DNA from: Porphyromonadaceae bacterium UBA4277
GTDB taxonomy: Bacteria; Bacteroidota; Bacteroidia; Bacteroidales; Muribaculaceae
Assembly: GCA_002395965.1 (NCBI GenBank)
Contig: DGVT01000099.1
Coordinates: forward strand, 246 to 32,779
Reading direction: 5' to 3'
DNA length: 32,534 nt
This document shows, one piece after another, positions 13,978 to 22,069 of the stretch (the stretch's first letter is position 1; each line of letters starts with the position of its first letter). The notes below the pieces were generated by a model, which did not search any database, was not told the DNA's origin, and saw nothing but the letters and a program-made list of their open reading frames with translations. The translations under genes and the position numbers were made by a program.

Positions 13978-16518
13978 ATGAAATTATCAGATCTGAAGAC
14001 AGGCGAAAAAGGTGTAATAGTGAAGGTTACCGGCCATGGCGGTTTCCGCAAGCGCATTGTGGAGATGGGCTTCATACGTGGCAAAGAGGTCGAGGTGCTA
14101 CTGAATGCTCCATTGCAAGACCCTGTGAAGTATCGTCTCATGGGTTATGAAGTGTCGTTGCGCCACGATGAGGCCGAGATGATTGAAGTGATTTCGCTCG
14201 ACGAAGTGGCTAAAGTGATTAACGATGAAGCCGCTGCCGATTACGCTCAGACGTCGCAAGTGGAACGTGTTGCATTAAGCTCTGAGCACTTGGAGGAGGC
14301 TGCACGTCGTCGCCGTCGTGTGATTAACGTGGCTCTCGTGGGCAATCCCAACTGTGGCAAGACGTCGCTGTTTAATTATGCCAGTGGAGCACATGCAAGG
14401 GTGGGCAACTATAGTGGCGTGACCGTGGATGCGATGGAGGCAAAGGCCGAGTTTGAGGGCTACGAGTTTAACCTTGTTGATCTGCCGGGCACCTATTCAC
14501 TTTCGGCCTATAGCCCCGAGGAATTATACGTCAGGAAGCAGATTATTGAAAAGACTCCCGATATTGTAATCAACGTTATCGACTCGAGCAACGTTGAGCG
14601 CAATCTGTATCTCACCACACAACTCATCGATATGAATCTGCGCATGGTGTGCGCTCTGAATTTCTGGGACGAGTTTGAGAAGCGTGGCGACAAACTTAAC
14701 ATCGACACGCTGAGCACACTTTTCGGGGTGCCCATGGTGCCCACATCGTTCAAGAGCGGCATGGGTGTGGAACTGCTGTTTCATGTGATTATCAACATGT
14801 ATGAGGGCGTTGACTTCATCGATGATAATGGCCGCATGCGTCCCGAGGTGGCTCGTGACATCAAGCAGTGGCATGACAACTATGCCAAGGGTGTGCCGCT
14901 GCAGCACCAGGAGGACTTTGCTGCCGGCGACAAGCCTGTGAAGCATTATTTCCGTCACATTCATGTAAATCACGGGCAGTATGTGGAAAAAGGTATCGAC
15001 ATGGTGAAGCAAGAGTTGCAGCACGATGCTAACATCCGCCACCGCTATTCGACACGCTACCTGGCCATAAAGCTGCTTGAGAATGACAAAGATGCCCAGG
15101 CTTTAGTCGAAACGCTATATAATTCGGCCGACATAAAGGCCGCTGTGAGCCGTGCAGCTGCCGGCATTCTCGACGACACCCACGACGACAGTGAGACCGC
15201 CATAATGAATGCAAAATATGCCTTTGTCAATGGTGCGCTGCAAGAGGCGGAGTTTAAGCAGGGTGATGATCACGATATGTATCGTACCACGCATGTTCTC
15301 GATCGCCTGCTATCCCACAAGTATTTGGGCTTTCCCTTCTTTTTCCTCATTCTGTTTGTGATGTTTGAGATTACGTTTAAGTTGGGGCAGTATCCCATGG
15401 ACTGGATTGATGCCGGGGTGGGCTGGCTCGGCGGTTGGGTGAGTGCCGTGATGCCTGGCGGACCGTTGAAAGACATGGTAGTAGATGGCATAATAGGCGG
15501 TGTGGGAGCCGTGATAGTGTTTTTGCCGCAAATCCTCATCCTATATTTCTTTATCTCGTTTATGGAAGACAGCGGCTATATGGCTCGCGCCGCATTCATA
15601 ATGGACAAGCTGATGCACCGCATGGGACTGCATGGCAAGTCGTTCATCCCCTTGATAATGGGTTTTGGCTGCAATGTGCCTGCCGTGATGGCCACGCGCA
15701 CTATTGAGAGTCGCCGAAGCCGTCTGATCACGATGCTTATCCTGCCATTTATGAGTTGCACGGCCCGACTGCCCATTTACATCATGATTACCGGCACATT
15801 CTTTGCGCTGCAATATCGCAGTTTGGCCATGATATCGCTCTATGTCGTGGGGGTGATTGTAGCCGTAATAGTGAGTAAGCTGCTTTCTACTGTTGTAATC
15901 AAGGGCGAGGACACACCGTTTGTCATGGAGCTGCCGCCATATCGTATGCCCACTGGCAAAGCCATAGGCCGCCACACTTGGGAAAAAGGTAAAGAATACC
16001 TTAAGAAGATGGGCGGCATAATACTGGTTGCCAGCATAATAGTGTGGGCGTTGGGCTACTTCCCGCATAATGATTCGCTCAGTCGTCAACAGCAGCAGGA
16101 ACAGAGCTACATGGGGCGTATGGGCAAGGCGATTGAGCCTGTGTTTGAGCTTCAGGGATTTAACTGGAAGCTCGATGTGAGCCTGCTGGCCGGCGTGGGT
16201 GCCAAAGAGATTGTGGCTTCTACGATAGGTGTGATCTACAGCGATGATGATAGCTTCGGCGATGACGACAGCTATAGCGAAGATGGAGAAAAATACACCC
16301 GTCTGCGCCGTCAGATGCTTGACGATGGCATCACTCCGCTGTCGGCCTATTGTTACTTGCTTTTCATCTTGCTCTATTTCCCGTGCATAGCCACCATAGT
16401 GGCAATTAAAAACGAGACTGGGTCGTGGCGCTGGGCATTAGTTACCGCTGTCTATACTACGGCAGTGGCTTGGGTCGTCTCGGCACTTGTCTATCAGATA
16501 GGGCAGTTGCTTGTGTAG
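13978..16518 (+). CDS. feoB: Fused FeoA-FeoB ferrous iron transporter
   Basis: 846 residues from the ATG at 13978, chosen because the promoter overlaps the longer frame and because the FeoA domain begins exactly here (MKLSDLKTGEKGVI). Residues about 1-75 are FeoA (SH3-like); a linker follows; the FeoB G domain has G1 GNPNCGKT (122-129), G3 DLPGTYS (168-174) and G4 NFWD (228-231). The C-terminal membrane part carries the two gate regions, GFGCNVPAVMATRTIESRRSR with PFMSCTARLPIY, and GVGAKEIVASTIG. It imports Fe2+ across the inner membrane. FeoA-FeoB fusions are known in Bacteroidota. It ends 31 nt from the convergent MFS gene. Confidence 0.95.
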   Translation: MKLSDLKTGEKGVIVKVTGHGGFRKRIVEMGFIRGKEVEVLLNAPLQDPVKYRLMGYEVSLRHDEAEMIEVISLDEVAKVINDEAAADYAQTSQVERVALSSEHLEEAARRRRRVINVALVGNPNCGKTSLFNYASGAHARVGNYSGVTVDAMEAKAEFEGYEFNLVDLPGTYSLSAYSPEELYVRKQIIEKTPDIVINVIDSSNVERNLYLTTQLIDMNLRMVCALNFWDEFEKRGDKLNIDTLSTLFGVPMVPTSFKSGMGVELLFHVIINMYEGVDFIDDNGRMRPEVARDIKQWHDNYAKGVPLQHQEDFAAGDKPVKHYFRHIHVNHGQYVEKGIDMVKQELQHDANIRHRYSTRYLAIKLLENDKDAQALVETLYNSADIKAAVSRAAAGILDDTHDDSETAIMNAKYAFVNGALQEAEFKQGDDHDMYRTTHVLDRLLSHKYLGFPFFFLILFVMFEITFKLGQYPMDWIDAGVGWLGGWVSAVMPGGPLKDMVVDGIIGGVGAVIVFLPQILILYFFISFMEDSGYMARAAFIMDKLMHRMGLHGKSFIPLIMGFGCNVPAVMATRTIESRRSRLITMLILPFMSCTARLPIYIMITGTFFALQYRSLAMISLYVVGVIVAVIVSKLLSTVVIKGEDTPFVMELPPYRMPTGKAIGRHTWEKGKEYLKKMGGIILVASIIVWALGYFPHNDSLSRQQQQEQSYMGRMGKAIEPVFELQGFNWKLDVSLLAGVGAKEIVASTIGVIYSDDDSFGDDDSYSEDGEKYTRLRRQMLDDGITPLSAYCYLLFILLYFPCIATIVAIKNETGSWRWALVTAVYTTAVAWVVSALVYQIGQLLV

Positions 16519-16549
16519 GCCTGTGATAAACTATTCAAAATGGGCCTGA

Positions 16550-17935
16550 TTACTTGGCTGTGCTGGGCGTCTCAAGGCCATAGTCGCGGTGCTTGTCGGC
16601 ATAGCGCAGCATGACTGCTACGATGATTGCTGCCACTCCAATAGCTGTGAAAATCCACATTGCCGGTGTGTAATCGACGGTGCCGTCGGCCGTGGTGTTG
16701 CGTTGCAGCACGGCTCCTATCACTATGGGAATGAGCATGAGGCCTATGTTCTGAATGTAATAGATAATAGAGTAGGCGGTGCCTAATTGCTTCATGGGCA
16801 CGATGCGAGGCACAGCAGGCCATAGCACAGCCGGCAGCAATGAGAATGCGATGCCTAATATCAGCATGGCAGTGACTGCAATCCAGCTCGAGTTAAGTGG
16901 CATGGCAAACACCATGAGCACCACAGTGAGCATTACCGTGCCCGTGATCATGATTGTGGCACCGCGGCCTATGCGGTCGTACATGGCACCAAACAGTGGG
17001 GTGAGCACTATGCTGGTGAATGGCAGTATGGCCGGTATGGTTCCGGCCAAATCAGGTTGCACGCCATATTTTGTTATCATAAGCTTTGTGGCAAAATCCA
17101 AGAATGGGTAAAGTGCCGAGTAGTAGAGCATACACAGCAGTGTGATGAGCCAGAACCCAGGATTTTTTATTGTAACTTTCATGTCGGCAAAGTGGAATTT
17201 CTCGTCTTCACTTTCACTCTCGCTTTTGTTACCATTCTCATTGTCGAGTTTAGTGTCCATCACGCAGTAGAACAGATAGGCAATCAGACCAATGCCCACG
17301 GCCAGCAGTCCCACCAGTATAGGCGTTGAAATCGAGAAATGCCTTGCGATGGCCGGACTCCCCGCCAAGGCCAGTGCAGTGCCTAAACGTGCCAAAGCCA
17401 CCTGTATGCCCATGGCTAATGCCATTTCGCGGCCTGTAAACCACTTGACAATAACCTTTGAAACTGTTATGCCACACAGCTCGTAGCCGATGCCGAAAAT
17501 GGCAAATCCAAGTGCCGCAATCAGTACCTGGTGCTTAACGCTTCCTTCAAAGCCCAACAGCGGAATGCTCACTACCGATGAAGGCAGAGGGGAAGCAAAG
17601 CTGATGGCATAGTAGTCTATGGCAGTGCCGGCCAGCATGAGCACGCACGACAGTGTGCCCGCGAAGCGCACCCCGGTCTTGTCGAGGATGATGCCGCCCA
17701 CGAAAAGCATGAGCAGAAACACATTGAAGAAGCCTCTTGAGCCGGCAAACAGTCCGAACTCGCTGCTTGTCCAACCCATGCCACCCTGGGCGGTTGGCAG
17801 TTCGAGGAGGTATTGCAGTGGCGACATTTCCTTAGCCACTACATATCCTGTCATCATTGTGAATGCAACAATCATCAGTACGGTCCATCGGGCTGCGGCC
17901 GAACGGCTCAGGCTGCTTGCTATAGCTTGTTTCAT
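16550..17935 (-). CDS. Major facilitator superfamily transporter
   Basis: 461 residues from the ATG at 17935 (MKQAIASSL). The longer frame from 17998 would run into the preceding gene and adds no recognisable sequence. About twelve membrane helices are visible, with MFS loop motifs after helix 2 (ILDKTGVRFAG) and after helix 8 (MYDRIGRGATIM). The central cytoplasmic loop carries a very acidic stretch (DNENGNKSESESEDEKF). The substrate cannot be told. It lies 20 nt after the Hsp15-like gene, so both are likely on one transcript. Confidence 0.88.
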   Translation of the reverse strand: MKQAIASSLSRSAAARWTVLMIVAFTMMTGYVVAKEMSPLQYLLELPTAQGGMGWTSSEFGLFAGSRGFFNVFLLMLFVGGIILDKTGVRFAGTLSCVLMLAGTAIDYYAISFASPLPSSVVSIPLLGFEGSVKHQVLIAALGFAIFGIGYELCGITVSKVIVKWFTGREMALAMGIQVALARLGTALALAGSPAIARHFSISTPILVGLLAVGIGLIAYLFYCVMDTKLDNENGNKSESESEDEKFHFADMKVTIKNPGFWLITLLCMLYYSALYPFLDFATKLMITKYGVQPDLAGTIPAILPFTSIVLTPLFGAMYDRIGRGATIMITGTVMLTVVLMVFAMPLNSSWIAVTAMLILGIAFSLLPAVLWPAVPRIVPMKQLGTAYSIIYYIQNIGLMLIPIVIGAVLQRNTTADGTVDYTPAMWIFTAIGVAAIIVAVMLRYADKHRDYGLETPSTAK

Positions 17936-17955
17936 CTTATGGCTTGATTTAGTTG

Positions 17956-18423
17956 TTATTTCGACTTGTTGAGATTGGCTTCGTCCTCGGCAGTCCATAG
18001 TGGGTTGTTGTCGTCATCCCAGTCAAAGTCGTCGTCAAAGCCGAAGTAAGCATCGTCGGTAAATTCCTTCATCTCGCGTCCTTCCTTCTTGGTGGGGCGT
18101 CCCAGTCCTTTCTGGCGGTTAACAAAGCCGTCTATTTTCACCATCTCCAGCAGCTCGAGCTGGTCGCGTGAGGTGATGTTGCGCAGATAGTTGGGGACGA
18201 GTTTTGCGCCGACGCGGTTCTGCAGCACATCGAGCACTTCGAAGGTGTAGGTAATGGGCGGTTTCCTGACGGCAATCACGTCGCCGGCCTTGATGAGCCG
18301 CGACGGCTTAACGTTCATGCCTGCCATGGTCACGCGGCCGAGCTTGCAGGCATCGGTAGCAATGGTGCGAGTCTTGAAAATGCGTGTGGCCCAGAGCCAC
18401 TTGTCGATTCTTACTTCGGTCAT
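17956..18423 (-). CDS. hslR: S4-domain RNA-binding protein, Hsp15 family
   Basis: 155 residues. The N-terminal S4 fold (about 4-60: VRIDKWLWATRIFKTRTIA, then CKLGRVTMAGMNVKPSRLIKAGD) is the Hsp15 signature. Hsp15 in E. coli rescues stalled 50S subunits that still carry peptidyl-tRNA. A basic segment (about 108-122, GLGRPTKKEGREMK) is followed by an acidic tail rich in Asp (DDAYFGFDDDFDWDDDNN). It lies between fbp and the MFS gene on the same strand; a hairpin separates it from fbp. Confidence 0.88.
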   Translation of the reverse strand: MTEVRIDKWLWATRIFKTRTIATDACKLGRVTMAGMNVKPSRLIKAGDVIAVRKPPITYTFEVLDVLQNRVGAKLVPNYLRNITSRDQLELLEMVKIDGFVNRQKGLGRPTKKEGREMKEFTDDAYFGFDDDFDWDDDNNPLWTAEDEANLNKSK

Positions 18424-18449
18424 TGTTGATTAAATTACTGGGTTAAGCC

Positions 18450-18494
18450 AGGTGCGTCTAAGCATTAGGTTGATATCAAAGCTCAGACGCACCT
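18450..18494 (-). terminator. Hairpin between fbp and hslR
   Basis: 14-bp stem with one mismatch (18450-18463 with 18481-18494), 17-nt loop, 10 nt after the fbp stop on the minus strand. It lacks a T tract, so it may reduce read-through or protect the 3' end of the fbp message without stopping transcription fully. Confidence 0.55.
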
Positions 18495-18503
18495 CGCATG
18501 ATG

Positions 18504-20528
18504 TTAACGCTTGTTGGTGATGGGCTGCCATGCCTTTTCCTTTATCTCGCCTTCGCGATAGGCTTCGAGCAGCAGTTTCAAGTCGTCGATTTGCTGTCGC
18601 AGTTCAATACCCTTGTCGGTGTCCTTGACCAGCATGCGGTGGTCGGCCAGTTCCACAAGCATATAAGTTGACTTGATGTCCTGGCCTTCCTTGATGGCCT
18701 TAGTTATCGATTCAAACGGTTCGTGCTGCACGAGCTGGAAGCCTTTAGAGTGGTACACGAGTGTGTAGCCGGCAATGCCTGTCTCGGGTTGGTAGGCCTT
18801 GCTGAAACCGCCGTCTATCACCATGAGCTTGCCTCCGGCTTTTACGGGGTTTTCGCCTTTGATGGTTTTCACCGGCACATGGCCGTTGATGATGTGGCGG
18901 AATTTTCCTTTCACACCGAACTCATCGAGAATCATCTCGCACACTTGTGGGTCGTCGCGCATGGCATAGTAGTTTCCTTTGATTTCTTTGTGTGTGGCCT
19001 TGTCGGCAATGAAGTATCGCTCGAATGTTGCCATCTTGTCTTTGTCGAATGCCGGTGAGTCTTTACCGCACCACAAATACCATATATAGTCGAGTGCAAA
19101 CTGCTGCTGTCGCTTTGTCTCAGCACCGAAGTAGGCTTCGCGAATGAGCGAGCCGGCTTTCTTGAGCAGTGCCTCGCCATGATAGCGCTTCCCCTGTATT
19201 TTTACGTCTTTCAACGTCCCGTCGTCGTTGAGTGGGATGGAAGCGTGGTAGAGTAGGTTGCCGTTAATCACGCTGTAGATGCAACCGTTGCGGAACATAC
19301 ACTCGATGTGCTTGCGCAATTTTTCTGAGCCCACAAACGACTCGTGCAACTTTTTGACTATTTGCTCCTCCTCGGCTGTGAGTTTGTAGGGGTCGTCGGG
19401 CGACACTGTGGGCATGTTGGCATCGGTTAGTTCGTACTCCTGCCCGCCGATTGTAATCACTTTTCGGTCAAAGTCGATGCAATGCAGCAGCAAGCGGTCG
19501 TTCATGTCGAAGTCGGGCCGGCGCTTGATGGTAGCTGCTTCGAGCTTAAACTGGATGATGCTAATGGCCTTGTGCATCTGGGCGATGAGCTTCACGTCGC
19601 GTTGCTCGTCGGGAGTGCTGGCTACCGAGCCCTTAGGCCAGAACATCTTGCACTCGTCGTCGGCATAGGTGGTCATTGCCATTGTGGCCAGCGGCAGCAG
19701 ATTGATGCCGTAGCCGTTTTCAAGCACATTCTGGTTTCCGTAGCGCAGTGCTATGCGCAGCACGTTGGCAATGCAGCAGTCGTTGCCGGCTGCGGCACCC
19801 ATCCACAAGATGTCGTGATTTCCCCACTGGATGTCGAAGTTGTGATAATGACACAGGATGTCCATGATTTTGTGAGGACTTGGACCACGATCAAACACGT
19901 CGCCCAAGATGTGCAGCGAGTCGATGGTGAGCTGCTGGATGAGGTTGCACATTGCAATGATAAACTCGTCGGCTCGGCCGGTGGTGATAATCGAATGTAC
20001 GATTCCATCCACATAGGCCTGCTTGTTGGGGTCGGTTGAACGCTCGTGTAACAGCTCCTGGATGATGTAGGAAAAATCGCTTGGCAGGGCTTTATGCACT
20101 TTTGAGCGTGTATATTTCGACGACACGTTGCGGCACACGCGCACCAGTCTGTTGATGGTGATAAAGTAGCGGTCGGCCAGCTCCTCCTCGTCGTTAAATC
20201 GTGCTTTGACAAGCTCGAGTTTCTCTCTCGGGTAGTAGATCAGTGTGCAAAGTTCCTTAATCTCTCTGATGCTCAATGTTTCATTAAAGATTTCGTTGAC
20301 CTTGCGCTTGATTGTCCCGGATGCGTTGCGCAGCACATGCTGGAAAGCGTCGTATTCCCCATGAAGGTCGGCCAAGAAGTGTTCGGTGCCTTTAGGCAAG
20401 TTCAGGATTGCCTCAAGGTTGATAATCTCGGTGCTGGCTGTTGCCACATTGGGGAAGTTGCGTGACAACAGTCGCAGGTAGTGTAGCTCCTGTTCAGTGA
20501 AGCAATGCTTTTCATTCTTTGTAGTCAT
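18504..20528 (-). CDS. fbp: Class III fructose-1,6-bisphosphatase
   Basis: Hydrolyses fructose 1,6-bisphosphate to fructose 6-phosphate, the key step of gluconeogenesis. The 674-residue protein has the length and metallophosphoesterase motifs of class III enzymes (the Firmicutes and Bacteroidota type, unrelated to E. coli Fbp): DLHGEYD (54-60), GDVFDRG (209-215), GNHD (236-239) and the C-terminal INGHVPVKTIKGENP and VIDGGFSKAYQ. Class III enzymes use a manganese-type centre. It has its own -7 box at 20586-20593 and a short leader, and is followed by a hairpin before hslR. Confidence 0.95.
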   Translation of the reverse strand: MTTKNEKHCFTEQELHYLRLLSRNFPNVATASTEIINLEAILNLPKGTEHFLADLHGEYDAFQHVLRNASGTIKRKVNEIFNETLSIREIKELCTLIYYPREKLELVKARFNDEEELADRYFITINRLVRVCRNVSSKYTRSKVHKALPSDFSYIIQELLHERSTDPNKQAYVDGIVHSIITTGRADEFIIAMCNLIQQLTIDSLHILGDVFDRGPSPHKIMDILCHYHNFDIQWGNHDILWMGAAAGNDCCIANVLRIALRYGNQNVLENGYGINLLPLATMAMTTYADDECKMFWPKGSVASTPDEQRDVKLIAQMHKAISIIQFKLEAATIKRRPDFDMNDRLLLHCIDFDRKVITIGGQEYELTDANMPTVSPDDPYKLTAEEEQIVKKLHESFVGSEKLRKHIECMFRNGCIYSVINGNLLYHASIPLNDDGTLKDVKIQGKRYHGEALLKKAGSLIREAYFGAETKRQQQFALDYIWYLWCGKDSPAFDKDKMATFERYFIADKATHKEIKGNYYAMRDDPQVCEMILDEFGVKGKFRHIINGHVPVKTIKGENPVKAGGKLMVIDGGFSKAYQPETGIAGYTLVYHSKGFQLVQHEPFESITKAIKEGQDIKSTYMLVELADHRMLVKDTDKGIELRQQIDDLKLLLEAYREGEIKEKAWQPITNKR

Positions 20529-20585
20529 GTTAATGTAAGGGCTAATAAGTTTAAGCTAACAATTATTGATTATGAATAATTCATG

Positions 20586-20593
20586 CAAAGGTA
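20586..20593 (-). promoter_or_regulatory. -7 box for fbp
   Basis: Minus-strand TACCTTTG, an exact TAnnTTTG, 58 nt before the ATG at 20528. The region upstream (20601-20634) is a run of GAATTATGAATTAA repeats; no TTTG lies at the -33 position. Confidence 0.5.
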
Positions 20594-20601
20594 CAAAATA
20601 A

Positions 20602-20634
20602 TTGAGAATTATGAATTAAGAATTATGAATTAAT
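20602..20634. repeat. AT-rich short repeats upstream of fbp
   Basis: GAATTATGAATTA occurs twice in tandem, directly upstream of the fbp -7 box. A closely similar repeat run precedes uvrA at about 26814-26855. Confidence 0.5.
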
Positions 20635-20745
20635 TGACAGGGCTCGTCGGTCGCGACCTTGCAGTCGGCTGTCGATTGTCGGCAGTTGTGCTATTTAATT
20701 CTACAGGTAAGTTGTTGGTATCGTGATAACAAAAATAAAAACAGT

Positions 20746-20779
20746 AAGGGTGAGATGCTGTGCTTGTCATCTCACCCTT
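20746..20779 (-). terminator. Terminator of the Ala/Lys-rich lipoprotein gene
   Basis: Perfect 12-bp stem (20746-20757 with 20768-20779), 10-nt loop. Read on the minus strand it is followed by ACTGTTTTTATTTTTG, a good T tract. It lies 36 nt after the stop at 20816. Confidence 0.85.
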
Positions 20780-20815
20780 GCATTATAAGGTCGTTAAATG
20801 TTCGTTCAATGCCTA

Positions 20816-21403
20816 TTAACGGCCGAGCTTGTTGATAGCCTTGCTGGCAGCATCGGCAGCCTTAGCCTTGGCATCGTTGGCAGCCTTGTTGGCAGCTTCT
20901 GCAGCTTTGTTGGCACCTTCGTTAACCTTTTCGGCTGCTTTGTCAACCACTTCGTTGGCTTTCTTCTCAACGGCATCCTTAGCTGCATCTACTACCTCGT
21001 TAGCCTTGTCGGCAACGGCGGCCTTAGTGCTGTCGGCAATTTCGTTAGCAACCTCTTTCAGGCTTTCGGGCACGTTGATGGCATCGTTAGCAAGGTTTGC
21101 GAAGCTGGGAGCGATGGCTGCGAGCTTGTCCTTGTTAGTTTCAATGATTTCCTTAATCTTGCCAATCAGGGTCTGGGCGGCAACTGTGTCACCTTTTGCA
21201 AAGAGGGCCTGTACCTCGGCATTAGCTTGATCCATGAGACCTACCACGGCTGCACTGTCTTGTGCACCGGCAAGCTGCTGTGAGAAGTTCTCAACACTGA
21301 ATGCAGCGCTATCGGCATTCTCGGCATTCTTGTTAGCGTTGTTGTCGCACGAAGCGAAGGTCAGAGCTGCGATTGCAGCAAACATAAACAATAACTTTTT
21401 CAT
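20816..21403 (-). CDS. Ala/Lys-rich helical lipoprotein
   Basis: 195 residues. The signal peptide MKKLLFMFAAIAALTFASC ends in a lipobox, with Cys19 as the lipidated residue. The remainder is almost all helix, built from Ala, Lys, Glu and Asn. From about residue 130 there are degenerate 11-residue repeats of the type KANEVVDAAKD / AVEKKANEVVDK / AAEKVNEGANK, resembling late-embryogenesis-abundant or apolipoprotein-like amphipathic helices. The role is unknown; binding to the envelope or protection under stress is a guess from the repeats. It has its own promoter (21457-21488) and terminator. Confidence 0.85.
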   Translation of the reverse strand: MKKLLFMFAAIAALTFASCDNNANKNAENADSAAFSVENFSQQLAGAQDSAAVVGLMDQANAEVQALFAKGDTVAAQTLIGKIKEIIETNKDKLAAIAPSFANLANDAINVPESLKEVANEIADSTKAAVADKANEVVDAAKDAVEKKANEVVDKAAEKVNEGANKAAEAANKAANDAKAKAADAASKAINKLGR

Positions 21404-21456
21404 AATAAAAACATTTTGTAGTTAATAAAACATTTTGCGTGGTATCAAAACCGCGG

Positions 21457-21488
21457 CAAATGTATTTGCAATTTTCTAATGTGCCAAA
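21457..21488 (-). promoter_or_regulatory. Promoter of the lipoprotein gene
   Basis: On the minus strand: TTTG (21488-21485), 20-nt spacer, TACATTTG (21464-21457), a perfect match to the Bacteroidota consensus. The lipoprotein ATG is about 54 nt downstream. Confidence 0.75.
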
Positions 21489-21658
21489 TTTTTTAGCCCT
21501 ATTAGCAAATTTTAATCATAAAACGACTATAATCCTATGCCGATTGCCTTTTTATGCGGAGTTTATGCCGAACTCTATCAAAGCAAGATTTTCAGGCAGT
21601 TGCGGTAGCATTCATGGTGCATTCATGCTATAGATGGTGATGAAAAAACCCTGCATTT

Positions 21659-21689
21659 TTTGTGGTGTTGAAATTTATTATTATTTTTG
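21659..21689 (+). promoter_or_regulatory. Promoter of the PAS-endonuclease genes
   Basis: TTTG at 21659-21662, 19-nt spacer, TATTTTTG at 21682-21689. It overlaps a possible start at 21687, which argues for the ATG at 21720 as the true start of the PAS gene. Confidence 0.7.
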
Positions 21690-21719
21690 CATTTTCTAAA
21701 TCATTACAATATAAATACT

Positions 21720-22055
21720 ATGACAAACTTTGACTGGGCCGAAGATATTAACTGTGCCGTTACAGTGTGTGATACCGAAGGGGTGGTGGTGTATATGAAC
21801 AGCCGCTCGCGCGCGACGTTTAACAAGAATGGTGCCTCGATGGTGGGCAAGAGCATGATACCATGCCATAACGAGCGCTCACAAGCTAAAATTCGCGAAA
21901 TGTTGTCGCAAGGTACCACTAATTGTTACACCATCGATAAAAATGGTGTGAAAAAACTTATTTATCAAACTCCGTGGAAAGTTGACGGCAAAGTGGCCGG
22001 ACTTGTTGAGATTTCAATCGTTCTGCCCGATGAGATGCCTCATTACGTTAGATAA
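21720..22055 (+). CDS. Stand-alone PAS domain protein
   Basis: 111 residues from the ATG at 21720; the upstream start is excluded by the promoter. The whole protein is one PAS fold: INCAVTVCDTEGVVVYMNSRSRATF (N-terminal strands), GKSMIPCHNERSQAKIREML (helix region), YTIDKNGVKKLIYQTPW and GKVAGLVEISIVL (C-terminal strands). No output domain is attached, so it must act through a partner or as a small sensor. The Cys-His pair in PCHNERS could hold a cofactor, but this is speculative. It is 14 nt from the secreted endonuclease and shares its promoter. Confidence 0.8.
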   Translation: MTNFDWAEDINCAVTVCDTEGVVVYMNSRSRATFNKNGASMVGKSMIPCHNERSQAKIREMLSQGTTNCYTIDKNGVKKLIYQTPWKVDGKVAGLVEISIVLPDEMPHYVR

Positions 22056-22069
22056 AAATATAAAGTATT

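Noticed and set aside
15541..16089. 182-codon minus-strand frame under feoB
   Set aside because: Antisense shadow of the conserved FeoB gate region.
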